A stretch of DNA of 64,000 nucleotides from an uncultured Alteromonadaceae bacterium (GTDB lineage: Bacteria > Pseudomonadota > Gammaproteobacteria > Enterobacterales > Alteromonadaceae): the NCBI GenBank assembly GCA_947501935.1, contig CANMXU010000016.1:1-64000 (forward strand), written 5' to 3'. Under the pieces are notes generated by a model, which saw only the letters and a list, made by a program, of their open reading frames with translations, made no database searches and had not been told where the DNA came from. Position numbers and translations under genes: made by a program. This document shows positions 19,748-30,670 of the stretch, piece by piece. Within the stretch, counting starts at the first letter, position 1; every line of letters starts with the position of its first letter.

Positions 19748-20542
19748 CTATTTCTTACTTGCGAGTTTTTTACGTAATAATTTTTCTATCGCTCGGCCAA
19801 CAGCAAAAAAGGCAAAACTTGCGGTAACATGCGTTGCCGCGCCAAACCCGCCACTGCAATCTAAACGCATCGCGCCGTCACCACTTTGTTTAGCATGACA
19901 AACATCGCCTTCAGCGTCTGGATAAACTAATTGTTCGCTAGAAAATACCGCATCAATTGAAAACTTTCGTTTAATATTACGAGAAAAGTTATATTCTCGA
20001 CGTAATTGGTTACGCACTTTCGCCAGTAAAGGGTCTTGATAGGTTTGGCTTAGATCACAAATAGCTATTTTACTTGGATCCGTTTGGCCGCCAGCACCAC
20101 CAATAGTAATAATTGGTAGCTTGTTTCTTTTACAGTGAGCAATAATAGCCGTTTTAACCCGTACCGAGTCAATGGCGTCAATTACATAATCAAAGTTACT
20201 AGTGAGTAATTGCTGTAAGTTATCTTGGGTCACAAAGTCTTCTACCTGATTAACCTTACAGTCAGGGTTAATAGCAAGAATACGCTCAGCCATTACTTCT
20301 ACTTTACTTTGACCTACGGTAGTTGAGAGCGCATGTATTTGTCGATTAATATTGGTGGTACAAATATCGTCAAGATCAATTAAGGTTATTTCCCCTAAGC
20401 CACTTCTAGCAAAGGCTTCCGCCACCCAAGAGCCAACACCACCTATACCTATTATACATACATGTGAGTTTTCTAGTGCTTGTGCACCCTTAATACCGTA
20501 TAAGCGGGCAATGCCGCCAAAGCGAAGTTGATAGTCTGACAT
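19748..20542 (-). CDS. tcdA: tRNA threonylcarbamoyladenosine dehydratase TcdA (CsdL)
   Basis: E1/ThiF-like ATP-dependent enzyme that cyclises t6A37 of tRNAs to ct6A. 264 residues with the Rossmann ATP-binding motif GIGGVGSWVAEAFARSG (about 32-48), DLDDICTTNINRQ, and the CsdL-type C-terminus (CSGGFGAATHVTASFAF). Sulfur-relay partners CsdA/CsdE are encoded as one fused protein on the opposite strand. A 7-bp hairpin (19713-19733) lies between the two stops but lacks a T-run. Confidence 0.94.
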   Translation of the reverse strand: MSDYQLRFGGIARLYGIKGAQALENSHVCIIGIGGVGSWVAEAFARSGLGEITLIDLDDICTTNINRQIHALSTTVGQSKVEVMAERILAINPDCKVNQVEDFVTQDNLQQLLTSNFDYVIDAIDSVRVKTAIIAHCKRNKLPIITIGGAGGQTDPSKIAICDLSQTYQDPLLAKVRNQLRREYNFSRNIKRKFSIDAVFSSEQLVYPDAEGDVCHAKQSGDGAMRLDCSGGFGAATHVTASFAFFAVGRAIEKLLRKKLASKK

Positions 20543-21268
20543 ATGCTAATTTAACCAATTAATATTGCTCGGCATTATATCAGCGTCGTACGATAAAATT
20601 TAGTGCTAAGCGATATTATATTTATCCGCTTATTTTCGGTGTCGATATTCTTAAGACTAGCTCGAAGAGGAGCTTCTTTGGTTGAGTTACTCCGTTATTA
20701 CCTAATGTGATACTGGGCAGTTAAGCGGTCATTATGGATAGACTTAATAGCGGTTAATGGCCGTGAGGTTTGCCAAACAATTGTTTGAATTAATAGTTAG
20801 TGACTTAGATATAGAAAAGTTAAGTACATATAAGCCTAGTTATGTAGCGATATTAGCTAAGTGAATTTAAATAGTTCAACATGGTTGAATAAGTTGCTTG
20901 TTTTAAACAGTGATAATTATCACTAAACACCATTTAATTTTGATGATTTGCTCTTATTTACCAAAAGAATTAAAACTCAATAATGAGTGTTATTAGCAAG
21001 GCTAAGATCAAACGCGAATTTGTTCACCACAATTTTTGATAGATTTGCTGAAAATAGATGCCGAAAACAGCGATAAATACCCGTTTTTATATTTTCATGG
21101 TGAATGACTGGTATTTATTTAATAAATGTTTTTAGAGGCTTTTTTCAGCATTTATTAGAGTATTTTCTCTAATAAATTTGAAATTCTAGCTTATGAAAAT
21201 GCAAAGAAGGGTTCATTTTACTGGAATCTTGAACGTAGAATGAGCATCAATTTAGCTATTTTAGTGAT
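20543..21268. other. Long intergenic region, tcdA to gltA
   Basis: No convincing gene. Short frames are interrupted by stops. It contains a 14-bp perfect palindrome GTGATAATTATCAC (20910-20923), a possible operator of Fur-like appearance, with no obvious target gene beside it. The left end must carry the tcdA promoter. Confidence 0.4.
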
Positions 21269-21298
21269 AAAAAAAGGTAGCCAATGGCTACCTTTTTT
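21269..21298 (-). terminator. gltA terminator
   Basis: Stem GGTAGCC (21276-21282) with GGCTACC (21286-21292), extended by A/T pairs on both sides, 38 bases after the gltA stop on the minus strand. Symmetrical, so usable in both directions. Confidence 0.88.
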
Positions 21299-21335
21299 GT
21301 TTATTTTGGCTGACTTCTTAAGTCATAAAATCGAA

Positions 21336-22622
21336 TTATCTGTCGCTTAAAGGCACAAATTCACGGTTCAATTCACCGGTATATTTCTGGCGAGGACGAC
21401 CAATTTTTTGACCTGGTTGACCTAGCATTTCATCCCAATGTGCAATCCAACCAACGGTACGTGACATCGCAAAAATTACGGTGAACATACTGGTAGGAAT
21501 ACCAATAGCTTTTAAGATGATACCTGAGTAGAAATCTACGTTAGGGTAAAGCTTTTTCTCAATGAAATAAGGGTCTTCCAATGCTACTTTTTCAAGTGCC
21601 ATTGCCACGTCTAATAGTGGATCTTTAATGCCTAATTCTTTTAAAACTTCGTGACACGTTTCACGCATTACCGTGGCGCGTGGGTCAAAGTTTTTATAAA
21701 CGCGATGACCAAAGCCCATTAGGCGGAAAGAGTCATTTTTGTCTTTAGCTTTAGCAACATACTCGTCAACACGTTCAAGAGAACCAATCTCTTCAAGCAT
21801 AGTTAAACAAGCTTCGTTAGCCCCACCATGAGCAGGACCCCATAAAGACGCTACACCCGCAGCAATACATGCATATGGGTTAGCACCAGAAGAGCCAGCT
21901 AAACGTACAGTAGACGTTGAAGCGTTTTGTTCGTGGTCAGCATGAAGCGTAAAAATACGGTCCATAGCGTTAGCTACAACTGGGCTTACAACGTATTCTT
22001 CAGCTGGTACAGAGAACATCATGTGTAAGAAGTTTTCAGCGTAGTTAAGGTCGTTACGTGGGTAAACAAAAGGTTGTCCCATGCTGTATTTATAAGCCAT
22101 TGCCGCAATCGTTGGCATCTTAGCAATTAAGCGGTGTGCACTACGTTTACGCTGCGCTGGATCATCAATATCTAAGTCGCTGTGATAGAAAGATGATAAA
22201 GCACCAACTACACCACAAAGCATCGCCATTGGGTGAGCATCAGGTAAGAAACCGTGGAAAAAATGCACTAACTTTTCATGCACCATGGTGTGGTTTGTGA
22301 TGATATGTTTAAACTCATCGTACTCAGTTTTGGTCGGCGCATTACCGTTAAGTAAAATGTAACAAACCTCTAAATAATCAGCTTTTTTTGCAAGACTATC
22401 AATAGGGTAGCCGCGATGTTGTAAAACACCTTTACCCCCATCAATGAAAGTGATTGATGACTCACAAGACGCAGTAGCTAAGAAGCCTGGATCATAAGTA
22501 AAATAACCAGTGCTACCTAAAGTACGAATATCGATAACGTCGTTGCCAGCAGTACCTTGTAAAATGGGTAAGTCTGCAACTACTTCACCATCAATGCTAA
22601 GAGAGGCTTTCGAATCAGCCAT
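21336..22622 (-). CDS. gltA: Citrate synthase (type II)
   Basis: Condenses acetyl-CoA and oxaloacetate, the entry step of the TCA cycle. 428 residues, the length of hexameric type II enzymes. Catalytic regions are visible: [13 protein letters not shown], the histidine-containing [18 protein letters not shown], and the C-terminal [12 protein letters not shown]. It is divergent from sdhC, an arrangement found in E. coli, with 389 bases between them for both promoters. Confidence 0.98.
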   Translation of the reverse strand: MADSKASLSIDGEVVADLPILQGTAGNDVIDIRTLGSTGYFTYDPGFLATASCESSITFIDGGKGVLQHRGYPIDSLAKKADYLEVCYILLNGNAPTKTEYDEFKHIITNHTMVHEKLVHFFHGFLPDAHPMAMLCGVVGALSSFYHSDLDIDDPAQRKRSAHRLIAKMPTIAAMAYKYSMGQPFVYPRNDLNYAENFLHMMFSVPAEEYVVSPVVANAMDRIFTLHADHEQNASTSTVRLAGSSGANPYACIAAGVASLWGPAHGGANEACLTMLEEIGSLERVDEYVAKAKDKNDSFRLMGFGHRVYKNFDPRATVMRETCHEVLKELGIKDPLLDVAMALEKVALEDPYFIEKKLYPNVDFYSGIILKAIGIPTSMFTVIFAMSRTVGWIAHWDEMLGQPGQKIGRPRQKYTGELNREFVPLSDR

Positions 22623-22699
22623 ATGTTTTATCCCCTATCAATTGTTTATCTGAATAATTGAACAATTATTCAGTCTTTATGAATATAAAACTGTCGGCT

Positions 22700-22730
22700 A
22701 TTCTACTGCAAAACACCCCCTCTAAGTCAA
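22700..22730 (-). promoter_or_regulatory. Candidate gltA promoter
   Basis: On the minus strand TTGACT (22725-22730) and TAGAAT (22700-22705) are 19 nt apart, about 78 bases before the gltA ATG. The spacing is longer than optimal, which could mean activator dependence. Confidence 0.4.
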
Positions 22731-22822
22731 TCCCATAATCGGCGAGAAAAGATCGAAGTCAAGGAAATGGTCAAAAAATCGACACAGTGTCTAGAAAAGC
22801 CTGAAATTTGCATTTCATTAAA

Positions 22823-22851
22823 TTGTAATTGGAAACTTTCGTCTATATAAT
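22823..22851 (+). promoter_or_regulatory. sdhCDAB-suc promoter
   Basis: TTGTAA (22823-22828), 17-nt spacer and perfect TATAAT (22846-22851). The predicted start near 22858 leaves about 154 nt of leader before sdhC. The leader has runs of six G and eight A and an eight-codon frame ending in TAG at 22982. Confidence 0.7.
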
Positions 22852-23011
22852 CATGGCGTCCTACATTTTAGAACATTTTCACGCTTTTTTGCTGTGAGTT
22901 TGAAAACGTTTGTAATGTAGTTCGCTGGGGGGTTACTCGTGTGGGTACATTTAGCTCAATGAGTGACAATAAAAAAAAGTAGAAGGCTATTTAATCTCTT
23001 TAGGCACTATT

Positions 23012-23386
23012 GTGAAAAAACAACGTCCTGTAAACCTGAACCTGTCTACAATAAAAATGCACGCTGCTGCAAATGCTTCAATATTACACCGTGTTTCTGG
23101 TGTGATCATGGTATTTGCCATCGGTATTTTATTATGGACTCTATCTTTATCTCTATCTTCCGCTGAAGGATTCGCTCAAGTTAAATCATGTCTTGATGGT
23201 TTATTCTTCAAACTTATTATTGTTGGTATTGTATCGGCTTTAATTTATCACGTACTTGGTGGTATTCGTCACTTGCTTATGGATTTAGGCCACTTCGAAG
23301 AACTTAGTTCTGGAAATGCTAGCGCCAAATTAATCATTGCTTTATGGCTTGTACTAACCGTTCTAGTAGGAGCTAAATTATGGTAA
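23012..23386 (+). CDS. sdhC: Succinate dehydrogenase cytochrome b556 subunit SdhC
   Basis: Membrane anchor of complex II that helps bind heme b and ubiquinone. Start is GTG at 23012 (KKQRPVNLNLSTIKMHAAANASILHRVSGV); an in-frame stop upstream near 22969 excludes a longer protein. Three membrane helices are visible. The SILHRVSG motif and the heme-ligand histidine region (LIYHVLGGIRHLLMD) are conserved. Overlaps sdhD by 7 bases. Confidence 0.95.
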   Translation: MKKQRPVNLNLSTIKMHAAANASILHRVSGVIMVFAIGILLWTLSLSLSSAEGFAQVKSCLDGLFFKLIIVGIVSALIYHVLGGIRHLLMDLGHFEELSSGNASAKLIIALWLVLTVLVGAKLW

Positions 23387-23727
23387 ACAACATTGCAACA
23401 GTAGGTCGTAGCGGCGTACACGATTTCATCTTAATTCGAGCAAGTGCCATTATTCTTGCTTTGTATACTTTTTTGGTTTTAGGTTTCTTTCTGATAACCC
23501 CAGAAGTTACGTTTGATGTTTGGCAAGGCTTTATCGCTTGTCTTCCGGTAAAAATCTTTACCGTGCTAGCCCTTTTTTCATTAGTTATTCACGCTTGGAT
23601 TGGCGTTTGGCAAGTATTGTCAGACTACGTTAAACCTGCATTTTTACGTGGATCATTACAATTCTTTTTTGCAGTTACTTTATTAACTTATTTAGTAGCT
23701 GGCTTATTAATAGTGTGGGGTGTTTAA
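23380..23727 (+). CDS. sdhD: Succinate dehydrogenase membrane anchor SdhD
   Basis: Second membrane anchor of complex II, 115 residues, three helices. The starting segment GRSGVHDFILIRASAIILALY and the HAWIGVWQVLSDYVKP stretch (quinone/heme region) match SdhD. The start lies inside the end of sdhC and the stop abuts the sdhA start. Confidence 0.95.
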   Translation: MVNNIATVGRSGVHDFILIRASAIILALYTFLVLGFFLITPEVTFDVWQGFIACLPVKIFTVLALFSLVIHAWIGVWQVLSDYVKPAFLRGSLQFFFAVTLLTYLVAGLLIVWGV

Positions 23728-25497
23728 GTGAGCGTTCCTGTTCGTGAATTTGACGCCATTGTAATTGGCGCAGGCGGTGCGGGTATGCGCGCTGCATTAG
23801 CTATTTCAGAGTCAGGTAAATCTTGTGCTTTGATCTCAAAAGTTTTTCCTACTCGTTCTCATACGGTATCAGCTCAAGGCGGTATTACTGTAGCCTTGGG
23901 TAACGCCCATGAAGATCACTGGGAACAGCACATGTACGATACCGTTAAGGGCTCTGATTATATCGGTGACCAAGACGCGATTGAATACATGTGTAAAACC
24001 GGTCCAGAATCGATTATCGAATTAGAAAAAATGGGCTTACCATTTTCTCGTACCGACGAAGGTAAGATTTATCAACGTCCATTTGGTGGTCAATCTAAGA
24101 ACTTTGGTGGTGAACAAGCCGCTCGTACTGCAGCTGCGGCTGACCGTACTGGCCATGCTTTACTTCATTGTTTGTATCAGCAAAACGTTAAAAATAAAAC
24201 TAACGTTTATAGCGAATGGTATGCCTTAGATTTAGTGAAAAATAGTGACGGTGCCGTTGTAGGTACTACCGCTATTTGCATTGAAACCGGTGAAATTGTT
24301 TATTTTAAAGCCCGTGCAACGGTACTAGCTACCGGTGGTGCAGGTCGAATTTTCGCATCAACCACTAATGCTCATATTAATACCGGTGACGGTGTTGGTA
24401 TGTCGCTTCGTGCTGGCGTGCAAATGCAAGACATGGAAATGTGGCAATTCCACCCAACCGGTATTGCTGGTGCGGGTGTATTAGTTACTGAAGGTTGTCG
24501 TGGTGAAGGTGGTTACCTTCTTAATAAAGACGGCGAACGTTTCATGGAACGTTATGCGCCTAACGCGAAAGACCTTGCCGGTCGTGACGTTGTTGCTCGT
24601 TCAATGATGACAGAAATTCGTGAAGGCCGCGGTTGTGACCACCCAACTTGGGGTCCACACATCAAGCTTAAGCTTGATCACTTAGGTCGTGAAACCTTAA
24701 ATCAACGTTTACCAGGTGTTTGTGATTTATCAAGAACATTTGCTCACGTTGACCCTGCTGAAGAGCCAATTCCAGTTATTCCTACTTGTCATTATCAAAT
24801 GGGCGGTGTACCGACCAATGTTAATGGTCAAGCGATTAACGTAGCAGCTGATGGCACAGAAACAATTGTTGAAGGTTTATTCGCTGTTGGTGAAATTGCT
24901 TGTGTATCTGTTCATGGTGCTAACCGCTTAGGTGGTAACTCATTACTTGATTTAGTTGTATTTGGCCGCGCTGCGGGTAAATTCCTAGGTGAATACCTTA
25001 ATGACACTGAATTTGGTAAAGACGCGTCAGAGTCTGATTTAGAAGCTTCTTTAGCGCGTACTCAGCGCTGGGAAAGTTCAACTAAAGGTGAAGACCCAGT
25101 TCAAATTCGTAAAGACCTACAGCAATGTATGCAGATGAACTTCTCGGTATTCCGTGAAGGTGAAGCTATGGCACAAGGGATGAAAGAATTAACTGAAATT
25201 CGCGAACGTTTACAAAATGCACGTTTAGACGACAAGTCATCTGAATTTAATACTCAACGTATTGAGTGTTTAGAACTAGACAACTTAATGGAAACGGCAT
25301 TCTGTTCAGCTAAAGCTGCAAACTTCCGTACTGAGTCTCGCGGAGCGCATGCCCGTCAAGATTTCACCGAACGTGATGACGACAATTGGTTATGTCACTC
25401 TATCTATTCTCCAGATACAGAAGACATGACTAAGCGTGACGTTAACATGGCGCCAGTTCACCGTGAAGCTTTCCCACCGAAAGCAAGAACTTACTAA
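23728..25497 (+). CDS. sdhA: Succinate dehydrogenase flavoprotein subunit SdhA
   Basis: Oxidises succinate to fumarate with covalently bound FAD. 589 residues. Visible: the N-terminal [17 protein letters not shown] dinucleotide fold, the SHTVSAQGG segment with the FAD-linked histidine, [21 protein letters not shown], and the catalytic Arg region ([11 protein letters not shown]). The start is a GTG directly after the sdhD stop. Confidence 0.98.
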   Translation: MSVPVREFDAIVIGAGGAGMRAALAISESGKSCALISKVFPTRSHTVSAQGGITVALGNAHEDHWEQHMYDTVKGSDYIGDQDAIEYMCKTGPESIIELEKMGLPFSRTDEGKIYQRPFGGQSKNFGGEQAARTAAAADRTGHALLHCLYQQNVKNKTNVYSEWYALDLVKNSDGAVVGTTAICIETGEIVYFKARATVLATGGAGRIFASTTNAHINTGDGVGMSLRAGVQMQDMEMWQFHPTGIAGAGVLVTEGCRGEGGYLLNKDGERFMERYAPNAKDLAGRDVVARSMMTEIREGRGCDHPTWGPHIKLKLDHLGRETLNQRLPGVCDLSRTFAHVDPAEEPIPVIPTCHYQMGGVPTNVNGQAINVAADGTETIVEGLFAVGEIACVSVHGANRLGGNSLLDLVVFGRAAGKFLGEYLNDTEFGKDASESDLEASLARTQRWESSTKGEDPVQIRKDLQQCMQMNFSVFREGEAMAQGMKELTEIRERLQNARLDDKSSEFNTQRIECLELDNLMETAFCSAKAANFRTESRGAHARQDFTERDDDNWLCHSIYSPDTEDMTKRDVNMAPVHREAFPPKARTY

Positions 25498-25509
25498 GGA
25501 GCATTGACG

Positions 25510-26220
25510 ATGAAACAGATTTTTTCAATTTACCGTTACAACCCTGATGTTGATAATGCCCCTTACATGAAAGACTTTGAGTTAGAAATTCCTGACGGCT
25601 CTGACATGATGGTTTTAGACGCGTTGATCTTGTTAAAAGAACAAGACCCAACATTGTCTTTCCGTCGTTCGTGTCGTGAAGGTGTTTGTGGCTCTGATGG
25701 CTTAAACATGAATGGTAAGAATGGCTTAGCTTGTATTACGCCATTATCAGAAGTTAAGGCAAGTAAAATTGTTTTACGTCCATTGCCAGGTTTACCGGTA
25801 GTGCGTGATTTAATTATTGATATGACACAGTTTTATAATCAATATGAAAAAATTAAGCCTTACTTGATTAACGACGGTAAAGACGTACCTGCACGTGAAC
25901 ATTTACAATCACCTGAAGAGCGCGAGCATTTAGATGGTTTATACGAATGTATTTTATGTGCTTGTTGTTCAACGTCTTGTCCTTCGTTCTGGTGGAACCC
26001 TGATAAGTTTATCGGTCCTGCTGGTTTGTTACACGCTTATCGTTTCTTAATTGATAGCCGTGATACAGCTACTGAAGAACGTTTAGACGATTTACAAGAT
26101 GCCTACAGCGTATTCCGTTGTCACGGCATTATGAACTGTGTTGACGTTTGTCCGAAAGGATTAAACCCAACCAAAGCCATCGGCCATATTAAGTCGATGT
26201 TGCTTACTAGAGCAGTTTAA
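25510..26220 (+). CDS. sdhB: Succinate dehydrogenase iron-sulfur subunit SdhB
   Basis: Carries the three Fe-S centres between SdhA and the quinone site. The 2Fe-2S motif (SCREGVCGSDGLNMNG) and 4Fe-4S/3Fe-4S motifs (CILCACCSTSCPS, CHGIMNCVDVCPKGL) are all present. I chose the ATG at 25510 because AAGGAG is 7 nt upstream; a TTG two codons earlier is less likely. 236 residues. Confidence 0.97.
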   Translation: MKQIFSIYRYNPDVDNAPYMKDFELEIPDGSDMMVLDALILLKEQDPTLSFRRSCREGVCGSDGLNMNGKNGLACITPLSEVKASKIVLRPLPGLPVVRDLIIDMTQFYNQYEKIKPYLINDGKDVPAREHLQSPEEREHLDGLYECILCACCSTSCPSFWWNPDKFIGPAGLLHAYRFLIDSRDTATEERLDDLQDAYSVFRCHGIMNCVDVCPKGLNPTKAIGHIKSMLLTRAV

Positions 26221-26329
26221 AAGCCTTTTTAAGGTACAGCGGAGCATTTTTACTTTTTACAAGGTATCAAGGCTCTGCTACTTTTAAACTAATTTATTTG
26301 TTGCTTTTACCCCAGTAAAGGAACAGGCA

Positions 26330-29134
26330 ATGCCAGAAGGTGTAATGAAGGCTTGGTTAGAGTCTTCCCATTTAAGCGGTGCTAACATCGCTTATATTGA
26401 AGAATTGTACGAATCTTACCTTGATAATTCGCAGTCGGTCTCAGAAGAGTGGCGCGGCGTTTTTCAACAACTACCTAAAATTGAAGGTGCCGAAGTAGAA
26501 TATAGGCATTCTGAAATTCGTGACGAATTTAAAACGCTTGCAAAGCAATCACATAAAACTGTGGTTGTTTCAGGTGGCGGCGACGCAAAACAGGTTAAAG
26601 TTCTTCAACTTATTAACGCATTTCGTTTTCGTGGTCATCAAAATGCCAACCTTGACCCATTAGGGTTATGGCAGCGCGACCAAGTACGCGATCTTCAACT
26701 TTCCCACCATGAACTATCAGAAAACGACTTTGATAAAGAATACAACGTAGGTTCTTACGCGGTAGGCTCTGAGTCAATGAAGTTAGGTAACCTATTTAAA
26801 TCGCTGAGAAAAACCTACTGTGGTTCTATCGGTGCTGAATACATGCATATTACTTCTACCGAAGAAAAGCGCTGGTTACAACATCGTATCGAGTCTGTTG
26901 AATCACAAGCTAAGCTTTCTATCGCTGAAAAAGAAGAAGTGCTTAAAGGCTTAATCGCTGCTGACGGTTTAGAAAAATATCTAGGGGCGAAATTCCCCGG
27001 TGCAAAACGTTTCTCACTTGAAGGTGGTGATGCGTTAGTGCCAATGCTTAAAGAACTAATCACACGCGCAGGTACTCATGGCGCGAAAGAAGTGGTTGTT
27101 GGCATGGCTCACCGTGGTCGTTTAAACGTACTTGTGAACGTGATGGGTAAAAACCCATCAAAACTTTTTGATGAGTTTGGCGGTAAGCACGACGAAGCAT
27201 TAGGCTCTGGTGATGTTAAATATCACCAAGGTTATTCTTCTGACTTTGTCACCCCAGGTGGTAATGTTCATTTAGCGTTAGCGTTTAACCCATCGCATCT
27301 TGAAATTGTAAACCCAGTGGTTATCGGTAGCGTGCGCGCACGTTTAGACCGTCGTGACTGTGACCGAGGTGACTTAGTATTACCTATTACTATTCATGGT
27401 GACTCTGCTATAGCGGGCCAAGGTGTGGTACAAGAAACTTTTAACATGTCGCAAGCGCGTGCATTTAAAGTTGGCGGTACTATTCGTATTGTGGTTAATA
27501 ACCAAGTTGGTTTTACTACATCGAATCAAGAAGATACGCGAAGCGGTGAATACTGTACTGATATAGCTAAAATGGTATCTGCGCCAATTCTTCATGTAAA
27601 TGGTGACGACCCTGAAGCAGTTATTCTAGCAACACAAATTGCCCTTGATTACCGTAATGAATTTAAGCGTGATGTGGTTATCGATTTAGTCTGTTATCGC
27701 CGTCATGGCCATAACGAAGCTGATGAGCCAAATGCCACGCAACCATTGATGTATCAAAAGGTGAAAAAACACCCAACGCCGCGTCAACTATATGCAGACA
27801 AGCTTAATAGCGAAGGTAGTATTACTTTAGCTAAATCAGCTGAACTTGCTGAATATTACCGTAAATTATTAGACGAAGGCCAGTGTACCGTTGAACAATG
27901 GCGCCCAATGACTGAGCATTCAGTTGACTGGACTCCATATATTGGTCACGACTGGGATGATGAATACGAGAAAGAAATTTCGCTTGAAAAGCTTAAAGCA
28001 TTAGCCGAAGGTATTTCATCATACCCTGAAGATCATCCAGTACACGGTCGTGTTAAGAAAATTTACGATGACCGTAAAAAAATGGCCTCAGGTGAGAAAT
28101 TACTTGATTGGGGTATGGCTGAAAATTTAGCGTATGCGTCAATTGTTGATATGGGCAAGCGAGTTCGAATTACCGGACAAGATGCCGGTCGTGGTACTTT
28201 CTTCCATCGTCATGCTGTATTGCATAACCAAGAAGATGCCAGTACCTATTTACCACTAAATAACGTGAGTAAAGACCAAGGTCCATTTGATGTACACGAC
28301 TCAGTACTTTCTGAAGTATCTGTACTTGCTTTTGAATATGGTTACACCACAGCAGAACCACATGGTTTAACTATTTGGGAAGCGCAATTTGGTGACTTTG
28401 CTAACTGTGCACAAGTAGTATTTGACCAATTTATTTCATCTGGTGAGCAAAAGTGGGGCCGTTTATGTGGTCTAACTATGTTGTTACCACACGGTTATGA
28501 AGGTCAAGGTCCAGAGCATTCATCGGCTCGTTTAGAACGTTATTTACAATTGTGTGCTGATCACAACATGCAAGTGTGTGTACCGTCGACTCCTGCGCAA
28601 GTATTTAACATGCTTCGCCGTCAAGTGGTTCGTCCTATGCGTCGCCCATTGATCGTTATGTCACCTAAATCATTATTGCGTCACCCATTAGCGGTTTCTT
28701 CATTAGAAGAAATGTCGACCGGTGTTTTCCATAATGTTATTGGTGAAGTTGATGATATCAACGCCAAAGAAGTCGACCGCGTCGTTTTCTGTAGCGGTAA
28801 AGTATATTACGAGTTACTTGAACAACGTCGTAAAAATGAATTAAACAATGTTGCTATTGTGCGAATTGAGCAATTGTACCCATTCCCAGAACAAGAACTA
28901 CAAGACGTATTGAAAGAATATCAACACGTTAAAGAGTTTGTCTGGTGTCAGGAAGAGCCGCAAAACCAAGGTGCTTGGTATTGTTCACAGCATCATTTTA
29001 GAGCTGCTATTCCATCAGGTACTTATTTGACTTATGCCGGCCGTAACGCCTCAGCAGCACCAGCAGTTGGTTATATGTCAGTTCATGTTAAAGAGCAGCA
29101 AGCGCTGGTTAATGCCGCGCTTGATATTAAATAA
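26330..29134 (+). CDS. sucA: 2-oxoglutarate dehydrogenase E1 component
   Basis: Thiamine-diphosphate-dependent decarboxylase of the 2-oxoglutarate dehydrogenase complex. 934 residues, typical of the family. It begins like E. coli SucA (KAWLESSHLSGANIAYIEELYESYL). ThDP-site features include GMAHRGRLNVLVNVMGK and the GDSAIAGQGVVQET segment, with the transketolase-like C-terminal half (GHGYEGQGPEHSSAR pattern). 109 bases separate it from sdhB, with no terminator, so it belongs to the sdh-suc transcript. Confidence 0.98.
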   Translation: MPEGVMKAWLESSHLSGANIAYIEELYESYLDNSQSVSEEWRGVFQQLPKIEGAEVEYRHSEIRDEFKTLAKQSHKTVVVSGGGDAKQVKVLQLINAFRFRGHQNANLDPLGLWQRDQVRDLQLSHHELSENDFDKEYNVGSYAVGSESMKLGNLFKSLRKTYCGSIGAEYMHITSTEEKRWLQHRIESVESQAKLSIAEKEEVLKGLIAADGLEKYLGAKFPGAKRFSLEGGDALVPMLKELITRAGTHGAKEVVVGMAHRGRLNVLVNVMGKNPSKLFDEFGGKHDEALGSGDVKYHQGYSSDFVTPGGNVHLALAFNPSHLEIVNPVVIGSVRARLDRRDCDRGDLVLPITIHGDSAIAGQGVVQETFNMSQARAFKVGGTIRIVVNNQVGFTTSNQEDTRSGEYCTDIAKMVSAPILHVNGDDPEAVILATQIALDYRNEFKRDVVIDLVCYRRHGHNEADEPNATQPLMYQKVKKHPTPRQLYADKLNSEGSITLAKSAELAEYYRKLLDEGQCTVEQWRPMTEHSVDWTPYIGHDWDDEYEKEISLEKLKALAEGISSYPEDHPVHGRVKKIYDDRKKMASGEKLLDWGMAENLAYASIVDMGKRVRITGQDAGRGTFFHRHAVLHNQEDASTYLPLNNVSKDQGPFDVHDSVLSEVSVLAFEYGYTTAEPHGLTIWEAQFGDFANCAQVVFDQFISSGEQKWGRLCGLTMLLPHGYEGQGPEHSSARLERYLQLCADHNMQVCVPSTPAQVFNMLRRQVVRPMRRPLIVMSPKSLLRHPLAVSSLEEMSTGVFHNVIGEVDDINAKEVDRVVFCSGKVYYELLEQRRKNELNNVAIVRIEQLYPFPEQELQDVLKEYQHVKEFVWCQEEPQNQGAWYCSQHHFRAAIPSGTYLTYAGRNASAAPAVGYMSVHVKEQQALVNAALDIK

Positions 29135-29175
29135 AACATTTGTATATAAAGAGTTTGTGAGTAAGGAATAAATTA

Positions 29176-30642
29176 ATGACAACCGAAATCAAGGTTCCCG
29201 TTTTACCTGAATCAGTTGCAGATGCAACTGTCGCTACTTGGCATGTACAAGTAGGCGATAAAGTTTCTCGTGATCAAGTACTTGTTGATATTGAAACTGA
29301 CAAAGTAGTATTAGAAGTGCCAGCCACATCTGACGGCGTGATCACTGAGATCTCTCAGGGTGAAGGCGCTACTGTACTAGGTTCACAAGTTATTGCTATT
29401 TTAGCTGAAGGCGAAGCCGCAAGTGAAGCACCTGCTGCTGCACCAGTTGCTGAGGCATCAAATGGCACCGTAATCGATATCGTTGTGCCGGTATTACCTG
29501 AATCAGTAGCTGATGCTACGGTTGCTAGCTGGCATGTTGCTGAAGGCGACGTGGTAACCCGCGACCAAAACCTTGTTGATATTGAAACTGACAAAGTGGT
29601 TTTAGAAGTAGTAGCCCAAGACAACGGCGTGATTGGTAAAATCATCCACGCACAAGGCGATACCGTATTAGGCGACCAAAAAATTGGTGAACTTAATGCT
29701 GGCGCAACGCAAACTACATCGGCACCTGCTGCTTCAAAATATGAAGCAATTAGCGCTGACGAACTAGCAAGCCCTTCAGTACGCCGCTTAATGAGCGAAA
29801 AAGGTTTATCAGCTGGTGATGTAACAGGTACTGGTAAAGGTGGTCGTATTTCGAAAGAAGACGTAGAAGCCGCTGCTAACAAGCCAAAAGCTGCACCTGC
29901 AGTAGCAACACCGGTTGCTGCTCCCGTGCAAGACTTAGGCGAGCGTAGCCAAAAACGTGTACCTATGACACGTTTACGTAAAACTATCGCGACCCGTTTA
30001 TTAGAAGCAAAAAATTCAACGGCAATGTTAACTACATTCAACGAAGTTAACATGAAGCCAATTATGGATTTACGTGCGCAATATAAAGACTTATTCGAAA
30101 AAACTCATGACACCCGTTTAGGTTTCATGTCGTTCTACGTAAAAGCAGTAACTGAAGCATTAAAACGTTTTCCTGCGGTAAATGCCTCAATTGATGGTGA
30201 TGACATTGTTTATCACAACTTCTTTGATATCTCTATTGCGGTATCAACTCCACGTGGTTTGGTAACACCAGTACTACGTGACGCTGACCAATTAGGTATG
30301 GCAGGTATTGAAAATGGCATTCGTGACCTAGCAATTAAAGGTCGTGACGGCAAACTTTCTATGGCTGAAATGCAAGGTGGTAATTTCACTATTACCAACG
30401 GCGGCGTATTTGGTTCATTAATTTCAACACCAATTCTTAACTTGCCACAAGCGGCGATTTTGGGCATGCATAAAATCCAAGACCGACCTATGGCAGTAAA
30501 CGGAAAAGTTGAAATTTTGCCTATGATGTATCTAGCACTTTCTTATGACCATCGTTTAATCGACGGTAAAGAATCTGTTGGTTTCCTAGTAACCATCAAA
30601 GAGTTATTAGAAGACCCAGCTAGACTACTATTAGACATTTAA
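29176..30642 (+). CDS. sucB: Dihydrolipoamide succinyltransferase (E2o) with two lipoyl domains
   Basis: Core of the 2-oxoglutarate dehydrogenase complex. 488 residues, longer than the roughly 405 of E. coli. The reason is visible: two lipoyl domains, with lipoylation lysines K43 and K140, each in [11 protein letters not shown], joined by an Ala/Pro-rich hinge. An E3-binding domain follows (about 200-240, [13 protein letters not shown]), then the catalytic acyltransferase domain ending in [16 protein letters not shown] (catalytic His about 459). E3 (lpd) is not in the window. Confidence 0.96.
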   Translation: MTTEIKVPVLPESVADATVATWHVQVGDKVSRDQVLVDIETDKVVLEVPATSDGVITEISQGEGATVLGSQVIAILAEGEAASEAPAAAPVAEASNGTVIDIVVPVLPESVADATVASWHVAEGDVVTRDQNLVDIETDKVVLEVVAQDNGVIGKIIHAQGDTVLGDQKIGELNAGATQTTSAPAASKYEAISADELASPSVRRLMSEKGLSAGDVTGTGKGGRISKEDVEAAANKPKAAPAVATPVAAPVQDLGERSQKRVPMTRLRKTIATRLLEAKNSTAMLTTFNEVNMKPIMDLRAQYKDLFEKTHDTRLGFMSFYVKAVTEALKRFPAVNASIDGDDIVYHNFFDISIAVSTPRGLVTPVLRDADQLGMAGIENGIRDLAIKGRDGKLSMAEMQGGNFTITNGGVFGSLISTPILNLPQAAILGMHKIQDRPMAVNGKVEILPMMYLALSYDHRLIDGKESVGFLVTIKELLEDPARLLLDI

Positions 30643-30670
30643 TAGTCAAAAAACAATCATTGACTACGAC

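Noticed and set aside
20762..20874. Short frame in the tcdA-gltA gap (FAKQLFELIVSDLDIEK)
   Set aside because: Fewer than 40 codons from a GTG without ribosome binding site; protein-like but too short to call as gene or pseudogene.
22959..22982. Eight-codon upstream frame (MSDNKKK) in the sdhC leader
   Set aside because: No Shine-Dalgarno, and such short frames arise by chance; kept only as a remark in the promoter entry.
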